The notes under the pieces were generated by a model that was not told where the DNA came from, searched no databases, and saw only the letters and a list, made by a program, of their open reading frames with translations. A stretch of DNA of 64,000 bases, taken from Candidatus Neomarinimicrobiota bacterium (GTDB lineage: Bacteria; Fidelibacterota; SORT01). Positions 15,697 through 24,724 of the stretch are shown here, piece after piece (position 1 is the first letter of the stretch; the number at the start of each line of letters is the position of its first letter). The stretch spans positions 1 through 64,000 of the forward strand of contig JACZTG010000010.1 in the NCBI GenBank assembly GCA_022573815.1, in the 5' to 3' direction. The position numbers and the translations under genes are program-made.

Positions 15697-17175
15697 ATGG
15701 AGATAGATAAAATCTCCCATAGAGCTGAATCGTTCTTCAATGAAATATCTGAAGAATACTACCTATCCGCCGCAGGTCTGAAAGAAGAAAGTAATCTTTC
15801 TGCAATTTACGAGAAATACGAAGACCTGTCCTCGAAAGAACTTATAACAGAATTAGTTGAATCAAGTTCGGAAGACGGCAGCAGTCGCGAACAATTTCAA
15901 TTATTAGAATTTATCTATTCGCTTTATCAAGGGTTTTCTACCCGTAAATTAACCGACACTCTTTTACAGCTTGAGGCGACTTCCACATTCGATTTTGAGG
16001 GCAAAGACACTCCATATCGTCAGGCTCCGCTTCTGATTAAGAATGAATCTGACAGGAAGAAGCGTAAATCTATTCAGAGGGGTGTTCACAAGATTGTTGA
16101 CAGAGATAATCCGATGCGGATAGAAGCGTTGGAGCTGGTTCACAGCGCGGCATCGGAATTTGGATTTGATACATATACTGATCTTATTTCACACATTTCG
16201 GGTCTTGATCTTGATGGGTTTGTAGTTGACTGCGAAACATTTCTCGCTGACACGGAATCAATGTACACCGATGTGGCTCAATGGGCTTTCAAAAAGCATA
16301 TGGGGTTAGACTTAAATGACACGAAGACGTATGATTCCCCATATCTCTTTCGGATGAGCGGATACGACGATTATTTTCCCGCTGGCGAACTGCTTGGAAG
16401 AGTAGATAAATTTATTTCTTCCATGGGACTCTCGATGAACGGAGAGGGTAATATCAAAATCGATACTGATGACCGTCCGCTGAAAACTCCAAGAGCATTC
16501 TGCGCCCCAATTTCCGTGCCGGACAATATCGTTCTCGTTATTATGCCTCAAGGCGGATTATCCGATTATCAATCGTTCTTGCACGAACTCGGGCACTCAA
16601 TGCACTACGCTCATGTGGACGCAACCCTTCCAATGGAAAACAGATACCTTGGGGATAATTCCGTAACGGAAAGTTTCGCTATGTTATTCGACCATCTCAC
16701 CCTGAATAAGCAGTGGCTCAAAAAAGTGGCGCGAATGGATAATCCGAAGGACTATCTTATTATGGCGAATCTGTTGGAACTATATATGCTCAGGCGATAT
16801 TGCGCGAAATTTATTTACGAAAAAGAGCTGCACGGGAACTCTGTTTTGGAGGATATGCCGGATGCCTATTCATCAATATTGACCGAAGCGACGAAAATAC
16901 AATATGAACCGGTCAATTATCTCAACGATGTGGATTCTGAATTTTATTGCGCCAGGTATTTGCGGGCATGGATGCTGCAATCATCTCTGAATGCGTATAT
17001 GACCGAAGAAGGAGGCGATGATTGGTTTCGGAATCCGTCCAGCGGGGAGAGGCTTAGGAATTTATGGAAATATGGACAGAAAATGAATGCCGAAGAAATA
17101 GTGAAATTAGTTTCAACGGATAAATTAAGTTTTAAAGATCTGACAAGGTCAATTGAAAATGCGTTTAATGGATGA
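15697..17175 (+). CDS. M3-like zinc metallopeptidase
   Basis: A 492-residue gluzincin. HELGHSMHYAHVD at about 296-308 provides HExxH, and the third ligand Glu is in DNSVTESFAMLFDHL about 25 residues later. This arrangement is that of the M3 (oligoendopeptidase F/thimet) clan. No signal peptide is seen, so cytoplasmic oligopeptide breakdown is likely. The gene is shorter than PepF (~600 residues). It sits in a tight operon and its end overlaps the deacetylase start. Confidence 0.8.
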   Translation: MEIDKISHRAESFFNEISEEYYLSAAGLKEESNLSAIYEKYEDLSSKELITELVESSSEDGSSREQFQLLEFIYSLYQGFSTRKLTDTLLQLEATSTFDFEGKDTPYRQAPLLIKNESDRKKRKSIQRGVHKIVDRDNPMRIEALELVHSAASEFGFDTYTDLISHISGLDLDGFVVDCETFLADTESMYTDVAQWAFKKHMGLDLNDTKTYDSPYLFRMSGYDDYFPAGELLGRVDKFISSMGLSMNGEGNIKIDTDDRPLKTPRAFCAPISVPDNIVLVIMPQGGLSDYQSFLHELGHSMHYAHVDATLPMENRYLGDNSVTESFAMLFDHLTLNKQWLKKVARMDNPKDYLIMANLLELYMLRRYCAKFIYEKELHGNSVLEDMPDAYSSILTEATKIQYEPVNYLNDVDSEFYCARYLRAWMLQSSLNAYMTEEGGDDWFRNPSSGERLRNLWKYGQKMNAEEIVKLVSTDKLSFKDLTRSIENAFNG

Positions 17176-18151
17176 GATGGAAACTCCGGAGAGAAAAACA
17201 TTTGATGTATCATTTTCCGATACAGGTTTCATTTATTCTCCAAAGTATTTAGAGCATCGCGCGGGTGACGCTCATCCCGAACGACCCGACAGGCTGACCG
17301 CTCTTCTTTCCCACCTGAAACATGAAGGAGTCTGGGATAAATTGACACATTATGAACCTGAGAGCATTCAGATGGAGCTGCTCACAAAAATTCATGATAG
17401 GGAATATATTGACCGTGTAAAGGAAGCATGCGAATCCGGAAAGACTTATGTTGATGAACTTGACTGCGGCATAAATGAAAAGAGTTATGAGGTTGCTCTG
17501 CTTGCGGCAGGTGGCGTTGTCACTGCCGTGGATAAGATTATGGAGGAACAAATATCAAATGCTTTTTGTGCCGTTCGTCCTCCCGGTCATCACGCCGAAA
17601 GAAACAGGTCTATGGGGTTTTGTTTTTTTAATAACGTAGCGCTGGGAGTTATCCACGCGCGTAAATATGAATTGGTTCGAGCGGTTATATTGGATTGGGA
17701 CGTGCACCACGGTAACGGCACTCAGCATTTGTTTGAAAAGGACCCTAATGTTCTTTATGTAAGCCTTCATGAATTTCCGCATTACCCCGGAACCGGAGCA
17801 ATCAACGAAAAAGGGGAAGGAGAAGGCTACGGCACAACCCTGAATTACCCTATGAGTAAAGGTTCGGGAAATTCTGATTACCTGAAAACATTTAAAACAA
17901 AAATTGAGCCTGAAATAAGAAAATTTGAACCGGATATAATTTTTATATCAGCGGGATTCGATGCCCATAGAGACGACCCGCTTTCAGGCATTAATCTCAC
18001 GCACGACGCTTACAGAGAGATGACGCTCATCGTGAAGGAATGGGCGCATGAATTTTCGGGGGGAAGGATAGTGTCCGTTTTGGAGGGGGGCTACAATCTC
18101 GGTTCTCTTCGGCGTAGCATAAAAGAGCATCTTTTGGCATTAATGGAGTGA
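17159..18151 (+). CDS. Histone deacetylase/acetoin utilization (AcuC/HDAC) family deacetylase
   Basis: About 330 residues of the zinc-dependent deacetylase family. RPPGHHAERNRSMGFCFFNN carries the catalytic His pair. DWDVHHGNGTQHLF carries the zinc ligands, together with SAGFDAHRDDP and LEGGYNL. Bacterial members remove acyl groups from lysine, polyamines or small molecules; the substrate here is unknown. The start is uncertain: ATG 17159 is preferred because AAGG lies 12 nt upstream, with TTG 17153 and ATGs at 17168/17177 as alternatives. It overlaps the peptidase end and is followed 3 bp later by pcm. Confidence 0.92.
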   Translation: MRLMDEMETPERKTFDVSFSDTGFIYSPKYLEHRAGDAHPERPDRLTALLSHLKHEGVWDKLTHYEPESIQMELLTKIHDREYIDRVKEACESGKTYVDELDCGINEKSYEVALLAAGGVVTAVDKIMEEQISNAFCAVRPPGHHAERNRSMGFCFFNNVALGVIHARKYELVRAVILDWDVHHGNGTQHLFEKDPNVLYVSLHEFPHYPGTGAINEKGEGEGYGTTLNYPMSKGSGNSDYLKTFKTKIEPEIRKFEPDIIFISAGFDAHRDDPLSGINLTHDAYREMTLIVKEWAHEFSGGRIVSVLEGGYNLGSLRRSIKEHLLALME

Positions 18152-18154
18152 TAA

Positions 18155-18817
18155 TTGAAATTTTTTCCATCAGATTTGACAGAGACCGCTGCCGAGGAAG
18201 AATGCTATCGCTCTCGAAGGCGAAAAATGGTGGAATTGCAAATTGTTGCCAGAGGAATCAAAAATCCGTCGATAATTTCTTCGATGCTCAATGTGCCGAG
18301 ACATCTTTTCATAAAAGATACTTATAAAGAGCAGGCTTACTTCGACGAACCATTGCCGTTAGAAGATAATCAAACTATCAGTCAACCTTATGTGACAGCG
18401 CTTATGATTGAGTTGGCATATCTAAATGATACGTCGAAAGTGCTTGAGATTGGAACAGGTTCGGGTTATGCAGCAGCATTATTAGCTAATATAGTTTCGG
18501 AAATATACACCGTGGAGTTACGTGAAGCTCTCTACGAGTCTGCCCAAGACCTATTGAAGAAGATGAATTATAAAAACCTCTATTTAAAGAATGGAGATGG
18601 AAAACTGGGTTGGAAATCCAACTCGCCTTATGATGCAATCATAGTATCGGCAGCTTCAAAGTCTATTCCGGAAATGCTTGTAAGCCAACTGAAAATCGGA
18701 GGTAAGATGATAATTCCTGTGGGTGAAATCGATCAGGAGCTTATTTGTCTCAGCAAAAATAAAATGGGATTCAAGACTGAAAAACACGGAGTAGTGAATT
18801 TCGTTCCGCTAATTTAG
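18155..18817 (+). CDS. pcm: Protein-L-isoaspartate O-methyltransferase
   Basis: A 220-residue SAM-dependent methyltransferase that repairs isoaspartyl residues in aged proteins. The family motif NQTISQPYVTALM precedes the SAM-binding loop VLEIGTGSGYAAALL (about 90-104), and GGKMIIPVG is near the C-terminus. The start is TTG with GGAG 7 nt upstream. It is the last gene of the STAS-peptidase-deacetylase-pcm run, a set with a flavour of protein maintenance. Confidence 0.93.
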   Translation: MKFFPSDLTETAAEEECYRSRRRKMVELQIVARGIKNPSIISSMLNVPRHLFIKDTYKEQAYFDEPLPLEDNQTISQPYVTALMIELAYLNDTSKVLEIGTGSGYAAALLANIVSEIYTVELREALYESAQDLLKKMNYKNLYLKNGDGKLGWKSNSPYDAIIVSAASKSIPEMLVSQLKIGGKMIIPVGEIDQELICLSKNKMGFKTEKHGVVNFVPLI

Positions 18818-18903
18818 ATGAACTAATGTGAAACAAATGAGATTTTATCTCCGTAACTGATTAGGACTGAATAAATTAGAAATGTAATAGCGGAGTAAAT
18901 AAA

Positions 18904-19632
18904 ATGGCTGGGAAAGAGACGAAGAAAAAGGAAGAAAAGAAAAAATCAGAGAAACCGCCTCAAAGCGATGTGAAGAAATTATATAAATCGCGGCGAGACC
19001 GAATGATAGGCGGCGTTTGCGGGGGAATTTCTGAATATCTTGATATAGATTCCACAATCGTCAGAATCGTGTTTGTTGTAATGGCGCTTTTCGGCGGAAG
19101 CGGTATAATCATATATATTGCGGGTCTTCTGATATTTCCCGACAACGGGGATGTCCTGACAAAAGAAGCGAAGGTAGAGAAAAAAAGTACTGCCGGCTTT
19201 TGGGGAGCATTGCTTATCATACTCGGAATACTGTTTTTAATATCAGATTTCGGATTTAGAGGGATAAATCATTACTGGATGTGGCACGGTTTTAGAGGGA
19301 TGTTCATCCCGATAATTATTATCGCTCTCGGCGCGTGGCTGCTGTTGAAGCCCTCAGGCGAAAAAGATAAAACAGGTAATTCTACTAAAGATGAGTCCTC
19401 CGATTCCGGCGAATCAAACAAACTAACTCGCTCTGTTTACGACAGAAAAATCAGCGGTGTATGCGGGGGGATTGGAGAGTATTTTAAAATTGACTCTACG
19501 ATAGTCCGATTACTCTGGATAATCGGTACACTTGCTACAGGCGGATTTGGTCTGCTGGCGTATATTATTTTGATAATTGCTTTGCCTGAGAGCCGTTCAC
19601 TTATAGAATCCGGAGGGGAAACCAATGACTAA
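18904..19632 (+). CDS. Membrane protein with two PspC domains
   Basis: 242 residues. A charged N-terminus rich in Lys/Glu is followed by two copies of the PspC domain, at about 20-78 (RMIGGVCGGISEYLDIDSTI...) and 180-236 (KISGVCGGIGEYFKIDSTIV...). Between them is a segment with two or three more membrane helices and a linker. PspC proteins are associated with envelope-stress responses. This duplicate-domain form is followed by an overlapping LiaF-like membrane protein, consistent with a small envelope-stress module. Confidence 0.85.
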   Translation: MAGKETKKKEEKKKSEKPPQSDVKKLYKSRRDRMIGGVCGGISEYLDIDSTIVRIVFVVMALFGGSGIIIYIAGLLIFPDNGDVLTKEAKVEKKSTAGFWGALLIILGILFLISDFGFRGINHYWMWHGFRGMFIPIIIIALGAWLLLKPSGEKDKTGNSTKDESSDSGESNKLTRSVYDRKISGVCGGIGEYFKIDSTIVRLLWIIGTLATGGFGLLAYIILIIALPESRSLIESGGETND

Positions 19633-20191
19633 AAGGAGACAAGGTTCAAAAGTGTTTGGCACGATTCTTATTTTCATCGGTGTGTTTTGGCTGGTAAAAG
19701 AAATGGGATTCGGAAGTATGATAAGAGGTGAGCTGGGAATGTGGGCTATGGCTATATTTGGAGCGCTTATGCTTCTAAATGGATACAGACAAAACAGGCG
19801 CGGTTTGGTTTTTTGGGGAACATTCCTGACTTTACTCGGGAGTATCAATATATTTCAGGAATTCAGAATAATTCATCCCTATCTGACGGAAGTTTGGCCT
19901 CTTTATCTTGGAAGTATCGGCGTAGCGTTTTTTGCAACTATTCCATTGAAGCCGATTGATTATACATCGGCAATTCCCGGACTAATTTTCATTGTAGCGG
20001 GAGGATACCTCTTTTTGGAAATAAACGATTACATTGCTTCCGGTATTCTCTATGGCGACAGAACTATTCCTGCACTTTTCCTTATCCTCATGGGCATCTT
20101 GTTACTCTGGAAAAACAGCCGAAAAAATAGGGAAGAAATCTCAGCGGATAACGGAGAAAAAGAAGTCTCTTCTGAAAAAGCGAATATATAG
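19625..20191 (+). CDS. LiaF/DUF5668-like integral membrane protein
   Basis: 188 residues with about six hydrophobic segments arranged as repeated FGTILIFIGVFWLVKEMGFG-type units. This resembles the transmembrane half of LiaF and similar stress-sensor proteins. A charged C-terminal tail faces one side. It overlaps the PspC gene by 8 bp, indicating translational coupling and a joint role. Confidence 0.65.
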   Translation: MTKRRQGSKVFGTILIFIGVFWLVKEMGFGSMIRGELGMWAMAIFGALMLLNGYRQNRRGLVFWGTFLTLLGSINIFQEFRIIHPYLTEVWPLYLGSIGVAFFATIPLKPIDYTSAIPGLIFIVAGGYLFLEINDYIASGILYGDRTIPALFLILMGILLLWKNSRKNREEISADNGEKEVSSEKANI

Positions 20192-20216
20192 TTTAAAGCA
20201 TTAAACTTTCGGTTTT

Positions 20217-20237
20217 GCCCGCTGGCAGATGTCGGGC
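20217..20237. repeat. Short GC-rich palindrome
   Basis: GCCCG (20217-20221)/CGGGC (20233-20237) with flanking TGGCAGATG, in the intergenic space after the PspC/LiaF genes. It is similar in flavour to the palindromes at 13633 and 15141. Confidence 0.35.
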
Positions 20238-20331
20238 AGGCTTCACCTTATAATTCCGGGTAAGAAGTGACGGAAGTTTTTATTATCCCGCTGAATACTG
20301 CCGTCAGAATTAGCTAAAACAAGCATAACGC

Positions 20332-20360
20332 TTGACTCTGCTTAATCGCCTAAGTAAATT
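20332..20360 (+). promoter_or_regulatory. Promoter of gpmI-rfaE1
   Basis: TTGACT (20332-20337), a 17-bp spacer and TAAATT (20355-20360), with a start expected near 20367 and the ATG at 20411. Confidence 0.5.
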
Positions 20361-20410
20361 AAACAGGTTAACTTGGGTATAAATAGAGTAAATATTCTTA
20401 TTTTGAACCT

Positions 20411-21988
20411 ATGCAAAAAGTTATTTTAATAATATTAGACGGTTACGGTCTTCGGAGCGAAGAGAATTATAACGCCGTAAAAGCTGCCGAAACGCCTACT
20501 TTGGATAACCTATTCCGGGAATATCCCAATACTACGCTGAATTGTTCCGGTTTTGATGTGGGTTTGCCTGATGGAATGATGGGGAATTCAGAGGTTGGGC
20601 ATCTTAACATCGGTGCGGGACGGATAGTTAATCAGATGCTTGTAAAAATTGATAATGCCATCGAAGATAAATCATTCTTCGATAACAATGTTTTTACAGA
20701 AGTGATGAGTGTGGTTAAAAAAAGGGGCACGGCTCTTCACTTAATGGGGTTACTGTCTGACGGCGGTGTCCACAGTAGATTGAATCATATAGACGCTTTG
20801 TTAGAAATGGCAAAACAAAAATCCCTCGGAAATGTGTTTCTGCATCTTTTCTCAGATGGAAGAGATACGTCGCCAAAATCAGGAGAAGGTTACGTCCGAA
20901 AGATAATCGAAAAAACCGAAGAACTTGGCATCGGAAGAATTGCGTCAATTTCCGGTAGATATTATGCGATGGATAGAGACAATAGATGGGACCGCACCGA
21001 AGAGGCTTACAAAACTTTATTAAATGGCGAAGGAACAAAATTTTCTTCACCTCTTGAAGTATTTGCATCAGCATATGAGGATAACCTCACAGACGAATTT
21101 ATATTGCCTTCGACAATATTTGAGGCTGGTAAACCGGTGGCGACTCTTCGGGATGGGGATGGTATTATCGCTTTTAATTTTAGAGCTGACCGGATGAGAC
21201 AGATGACAGACGCGCTTTTATCAACGGATTTTAGAGAATTTGAACGACCAAGACGTAAATTTAAGTATGCATCAATGACCATGTACGATGCAAAGTTCAA
21301 TCAGCCATTTGCGTTTGAACCTGAAAACTTGCGAGAAATTTTAGGTGAAGTAATCTCAAACGCAGGATTATCACAACTTCGAGTTGCGGAGACGGAAAAA
21401 TACGCTCATGTCACCTATTTTTTTAACGGAGGGAATGAGACTGCTTTCAAAAATGAAGAACGGATATTGGTCAAATCGCCAAAAGTCGCTACATACGACC
21501 TGAAGCCTGAGATGAGCGCTGAGGAGATAACAGCGAATGTCTGCGATGCCATCGAAGACGGGGTACATGATTTTATAGTTCTTAACTATGCAAATTGCGA
21601 TATGGTAGGGCATACAGGCTCATTTGAAGCTGCTGTTAAGGCGGTAGAAACCGTGGATATAGGTCTGAAAAATATTGTTCCATTGATGCTTGAAAAGGGC
21701 GGCGCATGCGTCATCACGGCGGATCACGGAAACGCAGAATTGATGTTTGATGATGATACCGGATATCCTCATACAGCGCACACGACCAATCCTGTTCCTC
21801 TTATCCTTGCAGGAGTAAACAGTCTAACCGGAATAAGAGATGACGGCAGATTAGCCGATCTTGCTCCTACAATATTAGAGTTGCTCGGATTAGACATACC
21901 GGACGAAATGACTGGAAATTCGTTACTTAAGAATGATAATCAATCCATTATAATGAAAAATAAGGATGCTGTTTTAGATGGAGTATGA
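20411..21988 (+). CDS. gpmI: 2,3-bisphosphoglycerate-independent phosphoglycerate mutase
   Basis: A 525-residue cofactor-independent mutase that interconverts 3- and 2-phosphoglycerate. It has the alkaline-phosphatase-like metal sites: Asp10 in LIILDGYG, nucleophile Ser60 in MMGNSEVGHLNIGAG, and the C-terminal VITADHGNAE and HTAHTTNPVP motifs. The inserted phosphotransferase domain contains LLSDGGVHS and FSDGRDTSP. The length is typical. It overlaps rfaE1 by 11 bp. Confidence 0.96.
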   Translation: MQKVILIILDGYGLRSEENYNAVKAAETPTLDNLFREYPNTTLNCSGFDVGLPDGMMGNSEVGHLNIGAGRIVNQMLVKIDNAIEDKSFFDNNVFTEVMSVVKKRGTALHLMGLLSDGGVHSRLNHIDALLEMAKQKSLGNVFLHLFSDGRDTSPKSGEGYVRKIIEKTEELGIGRIASISGRYYAMDRDNRWDRTEEAYKTLLNGEGTKFSSPLEVFASAYEDNLTDEFILPSTIFEAGKPVATLRDGDGIIAFNFRADRMRQMTDALLSTDFREFERPRRKFKYASMTMYDAKFNQPFAFEPENLREILGEVISNAGLSQLRVAETEKYAHVTYFFNGGNETAFKNEERILVKSPKVATYDLKPEMSAEEITANVCDAIEDGVHDFIVLNYANCDMVGHTGSFEAAVKAVETVDIGLKNIVPLMLEKGGACVITADHGNAELMFDDDTGYPHTAHTTNPVPLILAGVNSLTGIRDDGRLADLAPTILELLGLDIPDEMTGNSLLKNDNQSIIMKNKDAVLDGV

Positions 21989-22970
21989 TAAAGATACATT
22001 ATTAGAGATTATTAATAAATCAAAAGGCAAGCGGATCGCCGTTATCGGAGATCTGATGCTCGACAGGTATAGGTGGGGGAGTCATGTTCGTATGTCGCCT
22101 GAAGCCCCTGTTCCTGTGGTTGAAATTGATTCAACTTCGGAAAGTCTCGGCGGCGCGGCTAATGTATTCAATAACCTGTATTTTCTCGGGGCGAAACCCG
22201 TTCTGATTGGAGTAGTAGGTAATGATGAAGCGGGTGAAATGATAAGGAAAAAAGTTCAGACAGAAAATCTCCCTACAGAAGGAATATTCACGGATTCTAC
22301 GAGAGTGACTACTGTTAAAGAGAGAGTTATTTCAAACGGTCAGCATGTGGTTCGTATGGATTGGGAGGGCAGTGGGAAAATTGGAGAGGAAACACAACGT
22401 AAAATTATCGATTATCTCAATAGTATAATCAGGGATCTGGACGCGGTTATTATACAGGATTACGATAAGGGCGTGATTGACAGTGAACTTATTGACAAAA
22501 TAATTGCAAAATGTATAGCGAACGATAAAATATTAGCGGTTGATCCAAAAATTAAGAATTTTTTTAATTACAAAAAAAGTTCTCTTTTTAAACCGAACAT
22601 TATGGAAACAGAAAAAGCGCTCGGGATGACCATCAAGACTCAGGGCGATGTTCGTAAAGCCGGAAGAGAACTTCTTGATAGAATGGAATGCGGGTGTGTT
22701 CTTATCACGCAGGGCAAAGAGGGTATGACTCTTTTCCAGAAGAATGGCTCTGTTCAGCAAATTCAATCCCGTGTTCGTCGTGTTTCAGATGTATCCGGTG
22801 CCGGGGATACCGTTATAGCATCGTTTACGTTGGCTCTTACAGCCGGAGCCAGTTATGCGGATGCTGCGCATATAGCAGCTTTATCATCCGGTATCGTTTG
22901 CGAAGAGGTGGGTGTTGTTCCCGTTGAAATTAGAAAACTCAGAGAGTACCTGGAGAGCTCAGGCGAATAA
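21978..22970 (+). CDS. rfaE1: D-glycero-beta-D-manno-heptose-7-phosphate kinase (RfaE domain 1)
   Basis: A 330-residue PfkB-family kinase that phosphorylates heptose-7-phosphate at position 1 for ADP-heptose synthesis. RIAVIGDLMLDRYRWG at the N-terminus and the active-site motif SGAGDTVIASF near the C-terminus are as in HldE kinase domains. The cytidylyl/adenylyltransferase half of HldE is absent, so that step must come from another gene. The pathway is supported by hldD at 53291. It overlaps gpmI at its start and the next gene at its end. Confidence 0.9.
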   Translation: MEYDKDTLLEIINKSKGKRIAVIGDLMLDRYRWGSHVRMSPEAPVPVVEIDSTSESLGGAANVFNNLYFLGAKPVLIGVVGNDEAGEMIRKKVQTENLPTEGIFTDSTRVTTVKERVISNGQHVVRMDWEGSGKIGEETQRKIIDYLNSIIRDLDAVIIQDYDKGVIDSELIDKIIAKCIANDKILAVDPKIKNFFNYKKSSLFKPNIMETEKALGMTIKTQGDVRKAGRELLDRMECGCVLITQGKEGMTLFQKNGSVQQIQSRVRRVSDVSGAGDTVIASFTLALTAGASYADAAHIAALSSGIVCEEVGVVPVEIRKLREYLESSGE

Positions 22971-24696
22971 CGCCAAATTAGGATTTCTGATTTCTGAACT
23001 GTCGAAATCTTTATTCGTCATATTTTCTATTCTCCTGTTAATTCGGCCTGTAGCCGCTCAAAATTATAATTCTATCTACGATGCGGACGATTGGGTCACT
23101 TATTTAAATTCGAGGATCATTACGAGCGTTAGCGATGGGAATAATTATGTCTATTTCGGAACCACTAATGGAATAATCAGATATAATAAATTTAGAAACG
23201 AGTGGGGAACTCCGATAAACAAAACTGACGGATTAGATGATAACCTGATCACAGCTATCGGGGAAGACAAGATTAACGGGATCCTCTGGGCCGCTACTAT
23301 TAAGGGGTTAAGCAGAATAGAACTGCCTTACCTTAATGTGACAAATATCCGATTCGATCAACTTAATATGTTCAACAGAGAAATAATCACTTCCATCGGA
23401 GAAAGTAAAAATAGTATCTGGTTAGAAACGGGTTCAGGTTTCATAGAGGTGGATCGATTATCGGGCTTTTTAAAAAACAAAACATTTACTCCTCCTTCAC
23501 GTATAAAATGGTATGGAAAGAGTGCGCAGGCTTCATCAAGCGATGTTCTTTTTTTTATGAACGATGGATTTGAATTTTACGGGGATAATCGATTGGGTAG
23601 GATTATTGATGGGCATTTACGAGAATACGAAGTTACCGCCGCTATTATTGATGATTTAGGAAACTATTACGGCGGAACGTGCGGCTCGGGAGCGTTTATA
23701 GGAAATTCCAATGTTCAGACATTAAGCAGTTCAAATATCGGAATATTAAATAATTATGTAACTGCGGTGGAAATGGACAATAATGGTAATCTATGGATTG
23801 GAGGAATAAAAATTTTTCTCGTTCAAACCGGTATAAATAGATTAGGCTATGCTAATTGTCGGGAGCAATACGGATTATCAGTATGGAGCGTAGAAGAAAA
23901 TGAATGGAGATATTTTGAAGAGTATACAGGGAGCGCTGTTTTTTCCTTAAACGTAAACACTATGGAATCTGTTGGCGAAAATATGTGGATAGGGACTGAT
24001 GAAGGCATTATTTATTACGAGAACGAAAGTGGCGAATGGCATTCAATCACTGCGTTTGATGGATTGAAGGCAAACAGAGTAAACACGATAGAGTATTACG
24101 ATTCTCTATTATGGATCGGGTCTGAAAGAGGAATTCAAACTATCGATCCGGTTACAGAAAAAGTTTCGACCCCCGCTTTTTTTGAAAACAGCAGTTTAAT
24201 TGTTCGCGATCTGACAAAAATTGGACAGGAGCTCTGGGTGGGGACTACTTCCGGAGCATATAGGATAAATACTGCTGATAAGACAATAACACATTTTAAT
24301 AGCTTTGGCGAAGTAATATCGCCAAAATCTTCGGGGGGAGGGATTGTTACTCATATAGCAGACGGCGGGGATCTGATATTGATGTCCGATATTGATGGGA
24401 TCTCTCAAATAAATAAAATCACCGGCGAAAACAAACGATTACCATCTCATACATCGCTACTTAGAGGTGATGTTCGAAAGATAGATGCTATGGGTAAATA
24501 TATTTGGGTTGCTACTTCATTGGGATTATTGCGATATAATAGAGAAAATTCTTCATGGAGAAGCTATACTACCGCAGATGGACTTTCTCACAATTCTGTT
24601 AACGCATTTTATATTAATGAAGATTATATTTGGATAGGTACCAATTATGGACTAACACAATTTCAATGGAATAAACCGGGTCGAGCAGATAATTAG
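22912..24696 (+). CDS. Secreted two-component-regulator-type beta-propeller protein (PorZ-like)
   Basis: Up to 594 residues. After a hydrophobic signal (SLFVIFSILLLIRPVAAQ) come many blades with WIGT/LWVGT motifs (for example NMWIGTDEGIIYYE, LLWIGSERGIQTI, YIWIGTNYGLTQF), typical of Reg_prop repeats. FCB-group PorZ, a T9SS component, has this propeller build, but the C-terminal sorting domain of PorZ is missing here, so the match is only suggestive. The start is uncertain: no ATG lies near the signal peptide, and TTG codons at 22912 or 22921 are inside rfaE1, giving an unusually long overlap. Confidence 0.7.
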   Translation: MLFPLKLENSESTWRAQANNAKLGFLISELSKSLFVIFSILLLIRPVAAQNYNSIYDADDWVTYLNSRIITSVSDGNNYVYFGTTNGIIRYNKFRNEWGTPINKTDGLDDNLITAIGEDKINGILWAATIKGLSRIELPYLNVTNIRFDQLNMFNREIITSIGESKNSIWLETGSGFIEVDRLSGFLKNKTFTPPSRIKWYGKSAQASSSDVLFFMNDGFEFYGDNRLGRIIDGHLREYEVTAAIIDDLGNYYGGTCGSGAFIGNSNVQTLSSSNIGILNNYVTAVEMDNNGNLWIGGIKIFLVQTGINRLGYANCREQYGLSVWSVEENEWRYFEEYTGSAVFSLNVNTMESVGENMWIGTDEGIIYYENESGEWHSITAFDGLKANRVNTIEYYDSLLWIGSERGIQTIDPVTEKVSTPAFFENSSLIVRDLTKIGQELWVGTTSGAYRINTADKTITHFNSFGEVISPKSSGGGIVTHIADGGDLILMSDIDGISQINKITGENKRLPSHTSLLRGDVRKIDAMGKYIWVATSLGLLRYNRENSSWRSYTTADGLSHNSVNAFYINEDYIWIGTNYGLTQFQWNKPGRADN

Positions 24697-24724
24697 TTAA
24701 CTTATTTTAATAAGGATTGTTAAA

